6,264 nt of DNA from an uncultured archaeon (GTDB lineage Archaea > Thermoproteota > Nitrososphaeria > Conexivisphaerales > CALBHZ01). Position 1 is the stretch's first letter, and every line of letters starts with the position of its first letter. Below are positions 1 through 6,203 of the stretch, piece by piece. The stretch is from NCBI GenBank assembly GCA_937892815.1, contig CALBHZ010000030.1, forward strand, positions 1-6,264, given 5' to 3'. The position numbers and the translations under genes are program-made. The notes beneath the pieces are model-generated. The model worked only from the letters and a program-made list of their open reading frames with translations, searched no databases and was not told the origin of the DNA.

Positions 1-47
1 GAGATGTAGAGAGGTCTCGTGGGCTCGGAGATGTGTATAAGAGACAG
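1..47. other. Illumina Nextera i7-side adapter (not genomic)
   Basis: Bases 1-5 match the end of the P7 primer and 6-13 (GTAGAGAG) sit where the i7 index belongs. From memory this is the Nextera N707 index in adapter orientation. Bases 14-28 (GTCTCGTGGGCTCGG) and 29-47 (AGATGTGTATAAGAGACAG) are the read-2 adapter and the 19-base Tn5 mosaic end. Genomic sequence begins at 48. This is library sequence left by read-through and should be trimmed. It is not a natural Tn5 element, because no transposase or resistance gene follows. Confidence 0.98.
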
Positions 48-900
48 TCTCTCTTAACTTCAAGTCTTCAACCCTTTCCTCCAAACTTTCGGGAACTACT
101 TGGCTAGCGACCAGGCTTTCCATGTCTTCAAATAGCTCGGTAGTATAGAAATGAGCTCTATCGAGCTGATCTAGTAAGTGAACGGTGTACTCTCCCGATA
201 CATCGAAGATAACTACCTTTAAGTTTGGATCCCATTTAATTAGCTTTCTTAAAAGCAACGCCGTTAAGTTCGATTTTCCAACGCCGGTAAACCCGAATAC
301 CCCTACATGGTACCTAATTAAGCTATCTGGATCGACTACTAAGGGTATATCGAAGCCGAACATCCTTCCTATTTCAATTCCTCCTTCTACACACAGTAGC
401 TCTTTAACCGTTTTAATGGATAGAAGATGTACCCTGCTGCCAACGAGAGGAACGAGCCTTTGCCTTTCAAACTCCATCTTCCCGTTCTCCTCAACTAAGG
501 CGTAATCGGTTTGTACTGCCGTGATATCTATCCACGTCTCATCGCTTCTACCCCAGCTCTCTCCAACCCTAGATAAGAACTCCTCCCTAATTTGAAGGGG
601 GACGTTAGACCCTATCCCTATCATCTGATAATGAACCGGGTTTATTCCTACGACTTCATATATCGGGTACTTCTTAACATTTCCTAGGGGCATCTCTATA
701 GCGACGAAGGTTGGAGAGTGAAGCCTTTCGAATACCGATAAATCAAATTTAGCTTCAATTATAGCCGTATGGGAGACCGCTTCATAAGTGGCTTCGTATT
801 TCGCTTCAAGCGTTTTCCTCTGGATCTTTAAGCTCTTCAGTTTAGCTAAGAACTTACCGTTTAAATTATCGAAGGCTTCGTTTGCGTTTATCATCACCAT
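48..900 (-). CDS. HerA/DUF87-like P-loop ATPase, N-terminal 284 residues (C-terminus lost at contig edge)
   Basis: HerA-type ATPases form hexameric rings that move along duplex DNA and usually feed a nuclease such as NurA. Visible here are a Walker A motif GFTGVGKS (residues 203-210), preceded by IPLVVDPDSLIRYHVGVFG, and a Walker B-like IFDVSGEY (231-238). Both are typical of the HerA/DUF87 group. The roughly 185 residues before the P-loop are longer than a simple HAS-barrel. They include a charged, probably helical stretch (about 10-45) and a segment with VGINPVHYQMIG (84-95) and ETWIDITA (121-128). ATG at 900 is the first start codon after an in-frame TAG at 972-970. It lies 25 bases past the bax1 stop, with no strong ribosome binding site, so co-transcription with xpb-bax1 is likely. 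The arginine finger and C-terminal regions are off the contig. Assignment to the HerA-like ATPases is firm; membership of canonical HerA is doubtful. Confidence 0.85.
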
Positions 901-925
901 GTCTATATCGAGGTAAAATATAAGC

Positions 926-2458
926 TTACATAACTCGGCTTTCCTTTCTAATTTTCGATAGCTTCCCGTCTAAGCCTACCCATTCGATTTTATAGCCTAA
1001 GCTTCTCAATAACTCTCCATAGTCTTCAATTCCCTCTTTCCTTATTATCTCCATAGCGTCGTAAAGGAAGCCGACGGTGGATAGCTTTTCATCTATCTCT
1101 TTTAGCTTAAGCTCGCTTACTAGCTGATTCCCTATTAGCCTGTACCCGTTTAAGCCTTTAACTACCTCCTTTATCGCTTCTACCGAATAGCCATGCGCCA
1201 TATCCCTTAAGTTCACTACGTCTCCCTTTACGGACAGCTTAAGCTTTTTAAGTTCTCGAACTTGCTCTTTAAGCTCTTTAATTTCAAACTTCCTCAACGT
1301 CTTTAAGACTTCTTCTACAGGGACTTTTCCCTTGAATGTTATAACTTCGTGACCTAGCTCTTTTACTTCGCTACACGCGAGCTCTTCGTTAATGGCTATA
1401 ATTAGCTTAACATCTCTCAACTTGCTAATCTTATCGAGCTTCCTTCTAATGTATTCCGGAGTCCAAAATCCTACTATTTCAAGGTATACAGATAGATCGT
1501 CTTTAGAGAGCTTGAAATCTGGGAGGAAGATGGATCTTCCGGCTATTAAAGGGCTCTCCTCCCTGTAGATCTTCCATCCCGATCTAATAGATGAAAATTC
1601 GTAGAAAAACCTCTCCTCTACGCTGCTATCGAAGGTTATGGGTTCGAACTCCTCTTTCGGTAAAAGGCCTTCGACCTCCCTATAGCTTAAGTTCATTTTG
1701 TACATCCTCTTCCCTTTCTCCGTCCTTCTCAGTATCGTCGCACTTAAGTACCATCCATCCCTCTTGACTATCAATGGAATTAGCCTAGCCAAAGATGCAC
1801 CATATCTTTCGGTTAATTTAACTATAGAGGAAGGACCGTCGAAGGTAACGTGAAAGCCGAAGCTATCTAGATAGGCCGTATACATTAAACCTAATCTTTT
1901 AGCTTTCCTTAGAACCTCCTTCCATCCATATTTCATCTTTACGTCTAGGTTAATTGCCTTAAGGAGTAAGGATTGCATCAACGACAAGTTGTATAGCTTA
2001 ACTAAATCTAAGGGCTCTATATCTGAGAAGTTTTTGAGTATGCGTTCTTCCTCTAAATCGGACCACATCCCTTCCTCTAGCTCTTTTACGCTCAGGCCCG
2101 TTTTCTCAGCTACCTTTCTCAATACTTCCTTCCTCTGTTCCTCCGTATAGACACCACCAAGTTTCTCGGCCTCCAAGAAGACCTCCTTTCTAAGCTTATA
2201 CGGGTTATACGTGCTCGATTTTTCGAAAACACATCTCCTCTCTAAGATCGATGCCAAACCTCTAACTACCTTGTGATCGTAGATATCTTCAAGCTCATCT
2301 AACCTATCCACTAAAAAGACCTTCTTCTTTCCAATCGATACTTTAAAAGCAGCTATAACGTCACGTGCTATCCTTAAAGAAAGGTCGTCGATTTTTAAGA
2401 AAGAGGGCTTGATGTATCCCCTCCAAACTCTTACCTTAACTAAGTCGATGGGTATCAT
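926..2458 (-). CDS. bax1: Bax1 (DUF790) endonuclease, partner of archaeal XPB
   Basis: Bax1 binds archaeal XPB and acts as a metal-dependent, structure-specific endonuclease near single/double-strand junctions, in a proposed nucleotide-excision-repair-like machine. This 510-residue protein has the family's N-terminus (MIPIDLVKVRVWRGYIKPSF). A GPSSIV segment (208-213) in the middle resembles the conserved family motif. A nuclease-like core at about 275-385 carries E281/E282, PDF (313-315) and EIVGFWTPEY (327-336), a PD-(D/E)xK-style arrangement. Residues 395-410 are charged and helical, followed by a C-terminal extension to 510. Length is close to or slightly above known archaeal members. The start ATG overlaps the xpb stop as ATGA and is preceded by GAGGAAGGAG on the coding strand, supporting translational coupling. 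No frameshift or missing motif was seen. Catalytic residues are assigned by eye and need alignment. Confidence 0.93.
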   Translation of the reverse strand: MIPIDLVKVRVWRGYIKPSFLKIDDLSLRIARDVIAAFKVSIGKKKVFLVDRLDELEDIYDHKVVRGLASILERRCVFEKSSTYNPYKLRKEVFLEAEKLGGVYTEEQRKEVLRKVAEKTGLSVKELEEGMWSDLEEERILKNFSDIEPLDLVKLYNLSLMQSLLLKAINLDVKMKYGWKEVLRKAKRLGLMYTAYLDSFGFHVTFDGPSSIVKLTERYGASLARLIPLIVKRDGWYLSATILRRTEKGKRMYKMNLSYREVEGLLPKEEFEPITFDSSVEERFFYEFSSIRSGWKIYREESPLIAGRSIFLPDFKLSKDDLSVYLEIVGFWTPEYIRRKLDKISKLRDVKLIIAINEELACSEVKELGHEVITFKGKVPVEEVLKTLRKFEIKELKEQVRELKKLKLSVKGDVVNLRDMAHGYSVEAIKEVVKGLNGYRLIGNQLVSELKLKEIDEKLSTVGFLYDAMEIIRKEGIEDYGELLRSLGYKIEWVGLDGKLSKIRKESRVM

Positions 2459-3807
2459 ATGCTCCTTCCTCTATGTCTCTTATAGCTTAGCTGTAGCTCT
2501 TTCGTCTCAACAGATACGATTTCTATTAACTTCGCCTTCTTACCTTCCTTAGGCCTCAAAAGCCTTCCTAGCCTCTGTATAAACTCCCTTCTACTTCCGG
2601 TTCCGCTGATTATTATTCCTAAACTAGCATCGGGAACGTCGACCCCTTCGTCCAGCACCTTCGACGTCACTATCCTAGTATACCTTCCCTCCTTAAATCC
2701 TCTCAAAATTTCCCTTCTTTCCTCCTTACTCGTTTTGTGTGTAATGAAGGGAATTAGAAAGCGGTTCGCGATCCTATGGACGAGCTCGTTATGTTGAGTA
2801 AATATGATCGTTTTATATCCTCTGTACATCTTCAATAACTGAGCTAGCAAAGTTAGCTTAGCCTCCGAGTTCAAGGCTATTTTCAAAGCTCTATGTCTCG
2901 CTAGTAAGGCCTCCCTTCCCTCTTTATCGTAAGAGGCGATCGTTAGGAAGCGTTCGAAATCCTCTAAGCTTCTCATTTTTAAGTTCCTGTTTTTTAAGTA
3001 GTTCGTGTATACGGACCAATACTTCTTGTATTCCTCCTTCTCTTCAGGAGTTAAATCCACCTTAATCCTTTCAACTTCGTAATCCGCTAGATATCTACCG
3101 GCTAAATCCCTAGGCTTTACCTCGTATACTTTTTCTCCTACTAACCTAGGAAGGTCGACGTGGAGGCCGTCCTCCCTTTCTATAGTTGCCGTTAAGCCTA
3201 GCCTATAGGGAGCCGCTGAAAGCTCGGCTATCTGCCTATATCCATGAGATGGAAGATGATGGGCTTCATCGAATATTAGAAGAGAGAACTTATTCCCTAG
3301 CCATTCGGCTTTTAGGTAAGCTGAATCGTAGGTGATAACGGTTATAGGCTTTAGCTCCTGCTTTCCTCCTCCTATTACGCCTACCTCTACCCCAAACTCC
3401 CTTTCTAAAACCTCTCTCCATTGATTTAAAAGCTCTAAAGTCGGAACTACGATTAAGGATGGAGCATTAACTACCTCTATAGCTTTAATGCCTATTACCG
3501 TTTTTCCAGCTCCCGTAGGCAGGACTATAACTCCTTTCTTTCCAGCCCTCATCCACGCCTTTAAGGCCTCCTCTTGATATGGCCTTAGCTCAACCTTTGA
3601 AGAGATGTAGGGAAAAGGGAGGAGATCCAGAACTCTGTCTTCATAATCTATTCTATTCTCATCTAGATACCTCTTAATTTGATCGTAATAGCAAGCTAAA
3701 GCTCTATAAGCTCTTATCCTAGGATCGTATGAGAAATAAGGAAGGTATAAATTCCCATCTACTATTATCGTGCCTTTGTGATACTTCAGCCTAACTCGAT
3801 AAACCAA
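2455..3807 (-). CDS. xpb: Archaeal XPB (Rad25/Ssl2-type) superfamily 2 DNA helicase
   Basis: XPB is an ATP-dependent 3'-5' helicase/translocase. In archaea it works with Bax1 in DNA repair and has been linked to transcription. With the TTG start chosen here the protein has 450 residues, about the size of characterised archaeal XPB. Order: an N-terminal damage-recognition-like domain (about 1-70); RPYQ (75-78); Walker A LPTGAGKT (96-103); DEAH (180-183); LTAT (205-208); the XPB-type RED motif (211-213); a helical thumb-like insertion (about 255-320); and, in helicase domain 2, IIFTQHNELV (334-343), VLDEGVDVPDA (384-394) and QRLGRLLR (411-418). All helicase motifs are intact. A longer frame runs to an ATG at 3975, but the extra 56 residues look non-conserved and contain the TATA box. 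I therefore prefer TTG at 3807-3805. The stop overlaps the bax1 start. Confidence 0.95.
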   Translation of the reverse strand: MVYRVRLKYHKGTIIVDGNLYLPYFSYDPRIRAYRALACYYDQIKRYLDENRIDYEDRVLDLLPFPYISSKVELRPYQEEALKAWMRAGKKGVIVLPTGAGKTVIGIKAIEVVNAPSLIVVPTLELLNQWREVLEREFGVEVGVIGGGKQELKPITVITYDSAYLKAEWLGNKFSLLIFDEAHHLPSHGYRQIAELSAAPYRLGLTATIEREDGLHVDLPRLVGEKVYEVKPRDLAGRYLADYEVERIKVDLTPEEKEEYKKYWSVYTNYLKNRNLKMRSLEDFERFLTIASYDKEGREALLARHRALKIALNSEAKLTLLAQLLKMYRGYKTIIFTQHNELVHRIANRFLIPFITHKTSKEERREILRGFKEGRYTRIVTSKVLDEGVDVPDASLGIIISGTGSRREFIQRLGRLLRPKEGKKAKLIEIVSVETKELQLSYKRHRGRSI

Positions 3808-3832
3808 GTTGCTTTTTCTTTCCGTAGAGATT

Positions 3833-3840
3833 TTTATAAA
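3833..3840 (-). promoter_or_regulatory. TATA box for the xpb-bax1-HerA-like operon
   Basis: The minus strand reads TTTATAAA followed by AATC, a near-consensus archaeal TATA box. Its centre is about 30 bases upstream of the TTG at 3807. This puts the expected transcription start at or just before the codon, as in leaderless archaeal mRNAs. There is no convincing ribosome binding site between them, which fits leaderless initiation. No clear purine-rich BRE can be asserted upstream. Confidence 0.6.
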
Positions 3841-3879
3841 CGTTAGGAAGCTGGAATTGAGGAGAGGGAAAAATTGTAA

Positions 3880-4191
3880 AGTAAAGATAATGAGTTGGTA
3901 AGGAAAGCCTTTGTTAAGTCGTTGGATAAACATAGGAAAGGAATTTTTCAGACGATCATTACTTAAAACCCGCATAGCTTTGCAAATTTAACCATATTCA
4001 TCGTTACGCTAGAGGAGGTATGGAGAGAGCATGGGTGGAAAGATAAGGGTGAAGACGGCTCTGTCCTGCTTGGAAGGAAGTTGGAAAAGTTCGTTGAGAG
4101 GGAGGAGTATATATTTATCACTTTAGGTTCTTCTACAGAGCTCCGGATGCTTCTTAAGGAGAAATATGAGAAAGCGTTTAGAGGTAATCCT
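3880..4191 (+). pseudogene. Decayed plus-strand gene, first part; family not recognised
   Basis: One frame reads like protein on both sides of a TAA at 3964-3966. Before it is a charged segment (DNELVRKAFVKSLDKHRKG and a few more residues from 3886). After it is a 75-codon stretch including VTLEEVWREHGWKDKGEDG, LGRKLEKFVEREEYIFITL and GSSTELRMLLKEKYEKAF, ending at TAG 4192-4194. No ATG opens either part, and the upstream end is closed by TAA at 3877-3879. Composition (Lys/Glu-rich helices, AAG/GAG codons) matches genuine genes in this window, so I read it as the remains of a gene broken by at least one nonsense change. It could instead be a chance open frame. It overlaps nothing intact and lies just upstream of the divergent xpb promoter. 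I cannot name a family. Confidence 0.4.
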
Positions 4192-4388
4192 TAGTTCAGC
4201 TTTCCAGTACGTTGTCCAGCTAAGACCTGATATTGAAAGACTTAGATCTCCTTGAGGAAATAGAATGGAGAGTTTTGCCAAGCGTTTAGGGAGGGGCTAG
4301 ATCGAAAGGCGCTTACTACTCTCTTCTCATCATCTACCTCAATGACGAGTATCTTCTAGCCGAAGCTCCTAAGTCAGGGAGAGGTTAA
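4166..4388 (+). pseudogene. Decayed plus-strand gene, second part, with frameshift and nonsense codon
   Basis: ATG at 4166 overlaps the end of the preceding remnant. It reads MRKRLEVILSSAFQYVVQL and continues to a TGA at 4253-4255. From about 4227 a different frame takes over: LILKDLDLLEEIEWRVLPS, TAG at 4287-4289, then GGARSKGAYYSLLIIYLND, EYLLAEAPKSGRG and TAA at 4386-4388. Joining the frames near 4240 and ignoring the TAG gives one plausible protein of about 70 residues. That suggests a small gene broken by one indel and one stop, possibly once coupled to the upstream remnant. The family is not recognised. The call rests on the protein-like quality of each fragment and on their order along one strand. 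Confidence 0.35.
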
Positions 4389-4399
4389 GGTCGCATCAA

Positions 4400-4409
4400 T
4401 TTTTAAATA
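4400..4409 (+). promoter_or_regulatory. TATA box for vapBC
   Basis: TTTTTAAATA is a good archaeal TATA box centred near 4405. A start of transcription about 26 bases downstream would fall near 4431. That leaves a roughly 10-base leader that holds just the ribosome binding site before the vapB ATG at 4442. Confidence 0.6.
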
Positions 4410-4411
4410 CC

Positions 4412-4438
4412 GGATCATTATCCTTTTTATGGTGATAA
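4412..4438 (+). promoter_or_regulatory. Possible VapB operator (short inverted repeats)
   Basis: Between the TATA box and vapB lie GGAT-CATT-ATCC (4412-4423) and, overlapping it, TTATC (4418-4422) paired with GATAA (4434-4438). VapB antitoxins usually bind palindromes at their own promoter, so this position is plausible. The arms are only 4-5 bases, and chance occurrence in AT-rich DNA cannot be excluded. Confidence 0.25.
4431..4436 (+). promoter_or_regulatory. Ribosome binding site of vapB
   Basis: GGTGAT, five bases before the ATG at 4442, matches the archaeal anti-Shine-Dalgarno (part of GGAGGTGAT). It fixes the vapB start and argues against the out-of-frame ATG at 4429. Confidence 0.65.
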
Positions 4439-4441
4439 ACT

Positions 4442-4681
4442 ATGATATATGGAGTGGAGAGGAGAAAAGTGGATGAACAGGGAAGATTCATCCTACCATC
4501 GGATTGGAGAGCCGAGGAGTTAAAGGAGGATAGGGAGGTGTTCGTGATAAAAGGCAAGGGCTATTTGAAGATATTGCCGAAGAAGGAGATAGATTTGACC
4601 AAATTCTTCGATAGCGTCGATTTAGGGACGAACATAGGTGACTGGAGGGAATTCGAGAGGAGGTTCTATGAGGTTCCTTGA
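4442..4681 (+). CDS. vapB: VapB antitoxin, AbrB/SpoVT-type DNA-binding fold
   Basis: This 79-residue protein would neutralise the VapC toxin encoded next to it and repress the pair's promoter. Residues 1-50 fit a swapped-hairpin AbrB fold: RRKVDEQGRFILPSDWRAEEL (from residue 7) gives the typical beta strand, 'D-x-Q-G-R-x-x-L-P' turn and helix, and REVFVIKGKGYLKILPKKEID gives the following strands. The tail (about 51-79), LTKFFDSVDL and DWREFERRFYEV, is acidic and aromatic as expected for the part that plugs the toxin's active site. It begins after a TATA box and a GGTGAT ribosome binding site. Its last 14 bases overlap vapC, the classic coupled antitoxin-first order. It appears intact. Confidence 0.9.
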   Translation: MIYGVERRKVDEQGRFILPSDWRAEELKEDREVFVIKGKGYLKILPKKEIDLTKFFDSVDLGTNIGDWREFERRFYEVP

Positions 4682-5099
4682 TGCGAACGTCTTCATTTAC
4701 GCGTATTACAAGCCCAAGTATAAATTGTCGGAGAAGCAGAGGAAAATTAAGGAACATGCGAAGGAGATAGTGAGGAGGATAAATGAAGGAGAGGATGTAA
4801 TGACAACGATCTTCCATATTTCCGAAGTCTCGAACATCCTCAAGAGAGCATTGTCGATAGAGGATCTTTATTCGTTGCTGGTCGGGCTCCTTTCTCTGGA
4901 CAACATTAAGATCATCGATGTTACGAAGGAGGACTACCTTGGTGCAGTAGAGTTAATGAAAGAGCTTAAGGTCGATCCTAATGATTGCCTAGCTGTAGAG
5001 GTGATGAAGAGGGAAGGCTTAACCGAAATCTATACTTTCGATAAAGGGTTCGATAACGTCGATGGGATAAGAAGAATTCCACGTGAGATAGATCCGTAA
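4668..5099 (+). CDS. vapC: VapC toxin, PIN-domain ribonuclease
   Basis: VapC toxins are magnesium-dependent RNases that stop translation when VapB is lost, typically by cutting tRNA or rRNA. The 143-residue product is a full PIN domain. It opens with MRFLDANVFIYAYY (Asp5). It then has FHISEVSN (Glu53), DPNDCLAVEVM (Asp106) and IYTFDKGFD (Asp125), which are the four acidic metal-binding positions, all present. ATG at 4668 is chosen because PIN proteins begin right at this LDAN motif and GGAGGT lies at 4659-4664. An in-frame ATG at 4638 would add ten residues (MTGGNSRGGS) with no family support. It overlaps vapB by 14 bases, so translation is coupled. Target RNA cannot be told from sequence. 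Confidence 0.92.
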   Translation: MRFLDANVFIYAYYKPKYKLSEKQRKIKEHAKEIVRRINEGEDVMTTIFHISEVSNILKRALSIEDLYSLLVGLLSLDNIKIIDVTKEDYLGAVELMKELKVDPNDCLAVEVMKREGLTEIYTFDKGFDNVDGIRRIPREIDP

Positions 5100-5127
5100 C
5101 GTACCCTTTAGAGTGCTGGATAAAACT

Positions 5128-5297
5128 TCAGCTACGTTCAAGCTTTTCGGCAATGCTCATAGCGACGACCACATTTACCATTCTCAGAGTCCTCGATGAA
5201 TGAGGCCCGATCAGTTTGCTAATGTCTCTATATCCATACCTGTTGGCTTAACGACGAACTTTTCGGCCTTAAAAGCTCAAGCGTTCAAGAGGTACAT
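5128..5297 (-). pseudogene. Broken small minus-strand gene; family not recognised
   Basis: On the minus strand, ATG at 5297 reads MYLLNA, hits TGA (5279-5277), then continues in frame as AFKAEKFVVKPTGMDIETLAN to a TGA at 5213-5211. The adjacent frame, open from 5247, carries LIGPHSSRTLRMVNVVV and AMSIAEKLERS to TGA at 5130-5128. Joining the two at about 5213 gives a smooth protein of about 55 residues (…DIETLAN-LIGPHSSRTLR…). A small gene disrupted by one nonsense codon and one small indel explains this best. It converges on vapC, with the stop codons about 30 bases apart. No family is recognised. Sequencing errors at low coverage could also produce the breaks. Confidence 0.4.
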
Positions 5298-5303
5298 AAA
5301 ATA
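5296..5303 (+). promoter_or_regulatory. TATA-like box ahead of the 36-residue hydrophobic ORF
   Basis: ATAAAATA is centred about 26-27 bases before the ATG at 5326, the spacing expected for a leaderless archaeal transcript. It overlaps the possible start of the broken minus-strand gene, so the two could not both have been intact here without sharing sequence. Confidence 0.3.
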
Positions 5304-5325
5304 GGCCTTTCAATAAGGCTCTATC

Positions 5326-5436
5326 ATGGAATTTAGAGCCATTAACTCAATCGTGGCTATGCTGATATCGATCGTAGTAGTCGAGGTCGTAGTAGCTTGC
5401 CTTCTCATCGGACTTCGCGGCCGACCAGCTAACTAG
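5326..5436 (+). CDS. Small hydrophobic protein, pilin N-terminus-like (36 residues)
   Basis: The ORF starts MEFRAINSIVAMLISIVVVE, continues VVVACLLIGLRGRPAN and stops at TAG 5434-5436. An Arg-Ala-Ile-Asn motif directly before about 22 hydrophobic residues resembles the class III signal and core helix of archaeal type IV pilins. A single membrane helix with a basic C-terminal end would also explain it. An in-frame TAA lies 12 bases upstream (5314-5316), so it cannot start earlier. It has no Shine-Dalgarno but sits at leaderless distance from a TATA-like box. It is either a real small membrane protein or the surviving N-terminus of a decayed pilin gene. Valine-rich GTA/GTC codons could also arise by chance. 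Confidence 0.35.
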   Translation: MEFRAINSIVAMLISIVVVEVVVACLLIGLRGRPAN

Positions 5437-5813
5437 GGTCTCGAAACGATAGCTGTGAATTAAAACAACGACCGTTTAACGTGGTCGCGGAGAATCTGGT
5501 ACGTAAGAGCGTAGCTTGTTACAACCGCATATATCTTAAATGTCATCGGTCATCCTCATTGGATATTGTTTTTCGTCGTAACCCTTTTACAGTACCGAGA
5601 AAAGCGTACCATGAAGCTTTGATAATATTTCTTAGAGCATTGTCGAAGTACAAAGGGTTGTTTAGAGTTTCAATCAACTAAGCGAAGGAAATTCGAGCTA
5701 GAGGGTTTGTGGGAAAGCGCAGAATTAAGAATGAGATCCTTTAAGTACTCCAGCATTAACCGGCTATACATAGCCCCCACAGGGACGAAGCTATAAACAA
5801 CTTATTAAACAGC
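5437..5813. other. Stretch without a supportable gene
   Basis: The only long frame here runs on the plus strand from about 5434 to 5681 (GTG candidate at 5481). It uses CGT, CGC and CGG for arginine, unlike the AGA/AGG preference of the neighbouring genes. It is Cys/Ser/Arg-rich at first and shows no motif apart from a helix-like RKAYHEALIIFLRALSKYKG near its end. There is no ribosome binding site or TATA box at the right distance. I treat it as non-coding or a much-eroded remnant. No tRNA, terminator or inverted-repeat ends were seen. Confidence 0.5.
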
Positions 5814-5823
5814 TTATATATTA
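5814..5823 (+). promoter_or_regulatory. TATA box of the NCS1 transporter
   Basis: TTATATATTA is centred near 5818, about 27 bases before the ATG at 5846. This fits leaderless transcription starting at the codon and favours that ATG over the in-frame TTG at 5840. A second AT-rich match (TTATTAAA, 5802-5809) is too far upstream for this start. Confidence 0.55.
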
Positions 5824-5845
5824 GATCGTTTGCGCTCGCTTGGAA

Positions 5846-6203
5846 ATGGAGGAGATAAGACCGCTGAAGGAAAGAAGGTTAAGGACCTTAGATATCACGT
5901 TAATTTGGATAGGAGCTGGAATATCCATAGCTGAAATATGGGCGGGTAACTACTTAGCTCCAGCTCTTCCACTGATTATAGCCATCTTGGTGAACATTAT
6001 CGGACATATCATCGGAAACCTATTCATGGGAGCCGTAGCTTACGCGGGTTCTAGGGAGGGGGTTCCTACGATGGTATTGAGTAGAGGGGCTTTCGGAATA
6101 AGAGGTAGCTATTTAATTTCGACTTTAAACTACCTCCAGCTTATAGGATGGACCGCGGTAATGATTATAGTGACCGCTAAAGCGATAGACGAAGTTCTGA
6201 AGT
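5846..6203 (+). CDS. NCS1-family nucleobase:cation symporter, N-terminal 119 residues (cut by adapter)
   Basis: NCS1 permeases carry cytosine, uracil, purines, allantoin, hydantoins or thiamine across the cytoplasmic membrane with H+ or Na+. The fragment shows a basic cytoplasmic start (MEEIRPLKERRLRTLDI), a first membrane helix at about 15-36 (ending AEIWAGNYLAP) and a second at about 41-67. The NCS1-like loop SREGVPTMVLSRGAFGIRGS (69-88) follows, then a third helix at about 89-112. Full members have about 12 helices and 420-500 residues, so about three quarters is missing. The last genomic codon is Lys at 6200-6202. The apparent tail VSYTHLTLPTN is translated adapter and must be discarded. 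Substrate cannot be deduced. A start at TTG 5840 would add two residues; ATG 5846 fits the TATA spacing better. Confidence 0.88.

Noticed and set aside
1..47. Possible Tn5/IS50 transposon end
   Set aside because: The mosaic end is joined to synthetic adapter, index and P7 bases, so it is a library artefact.
185..505. Plus-strand open frame of 106 codons
   Set aside because: It lies antisense to the HerA-like ATPase, whose Walker A and B motifs are read from the other strand. It is Ser/Thr/Pro-rich with no recognisable motif.
4638..4667. Ten-residue N-terminal extension of VapC from ATG 4638
   Set aside because: The PIN domain begins at LDAN next to ATG 4668, which has GGAGGT just upstream. 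The extension is glycine/serine-rich and out of family.
4488..4817. Minus-strand open frame of 109 codons
   Set aside because: It is antisense to the well-supported vapB and vapC genes and has no motif of its own.
5400..5460. Possible tRNA, because of a GGTCTCGAAAC stretch
   Set aside because: It lacks a proper T-loop GTTCGA, and no acceptor stem or anticodon arm can be paired around it.
5481..5681. 66-codon plus-strand frame with GTG start
   Set aside because: Arginine codon use differs from neighbouring genes, there is no promoter or ribosome binding site, and no family motif. A late helix-like segment keeps open the chance of an eroded remnant.
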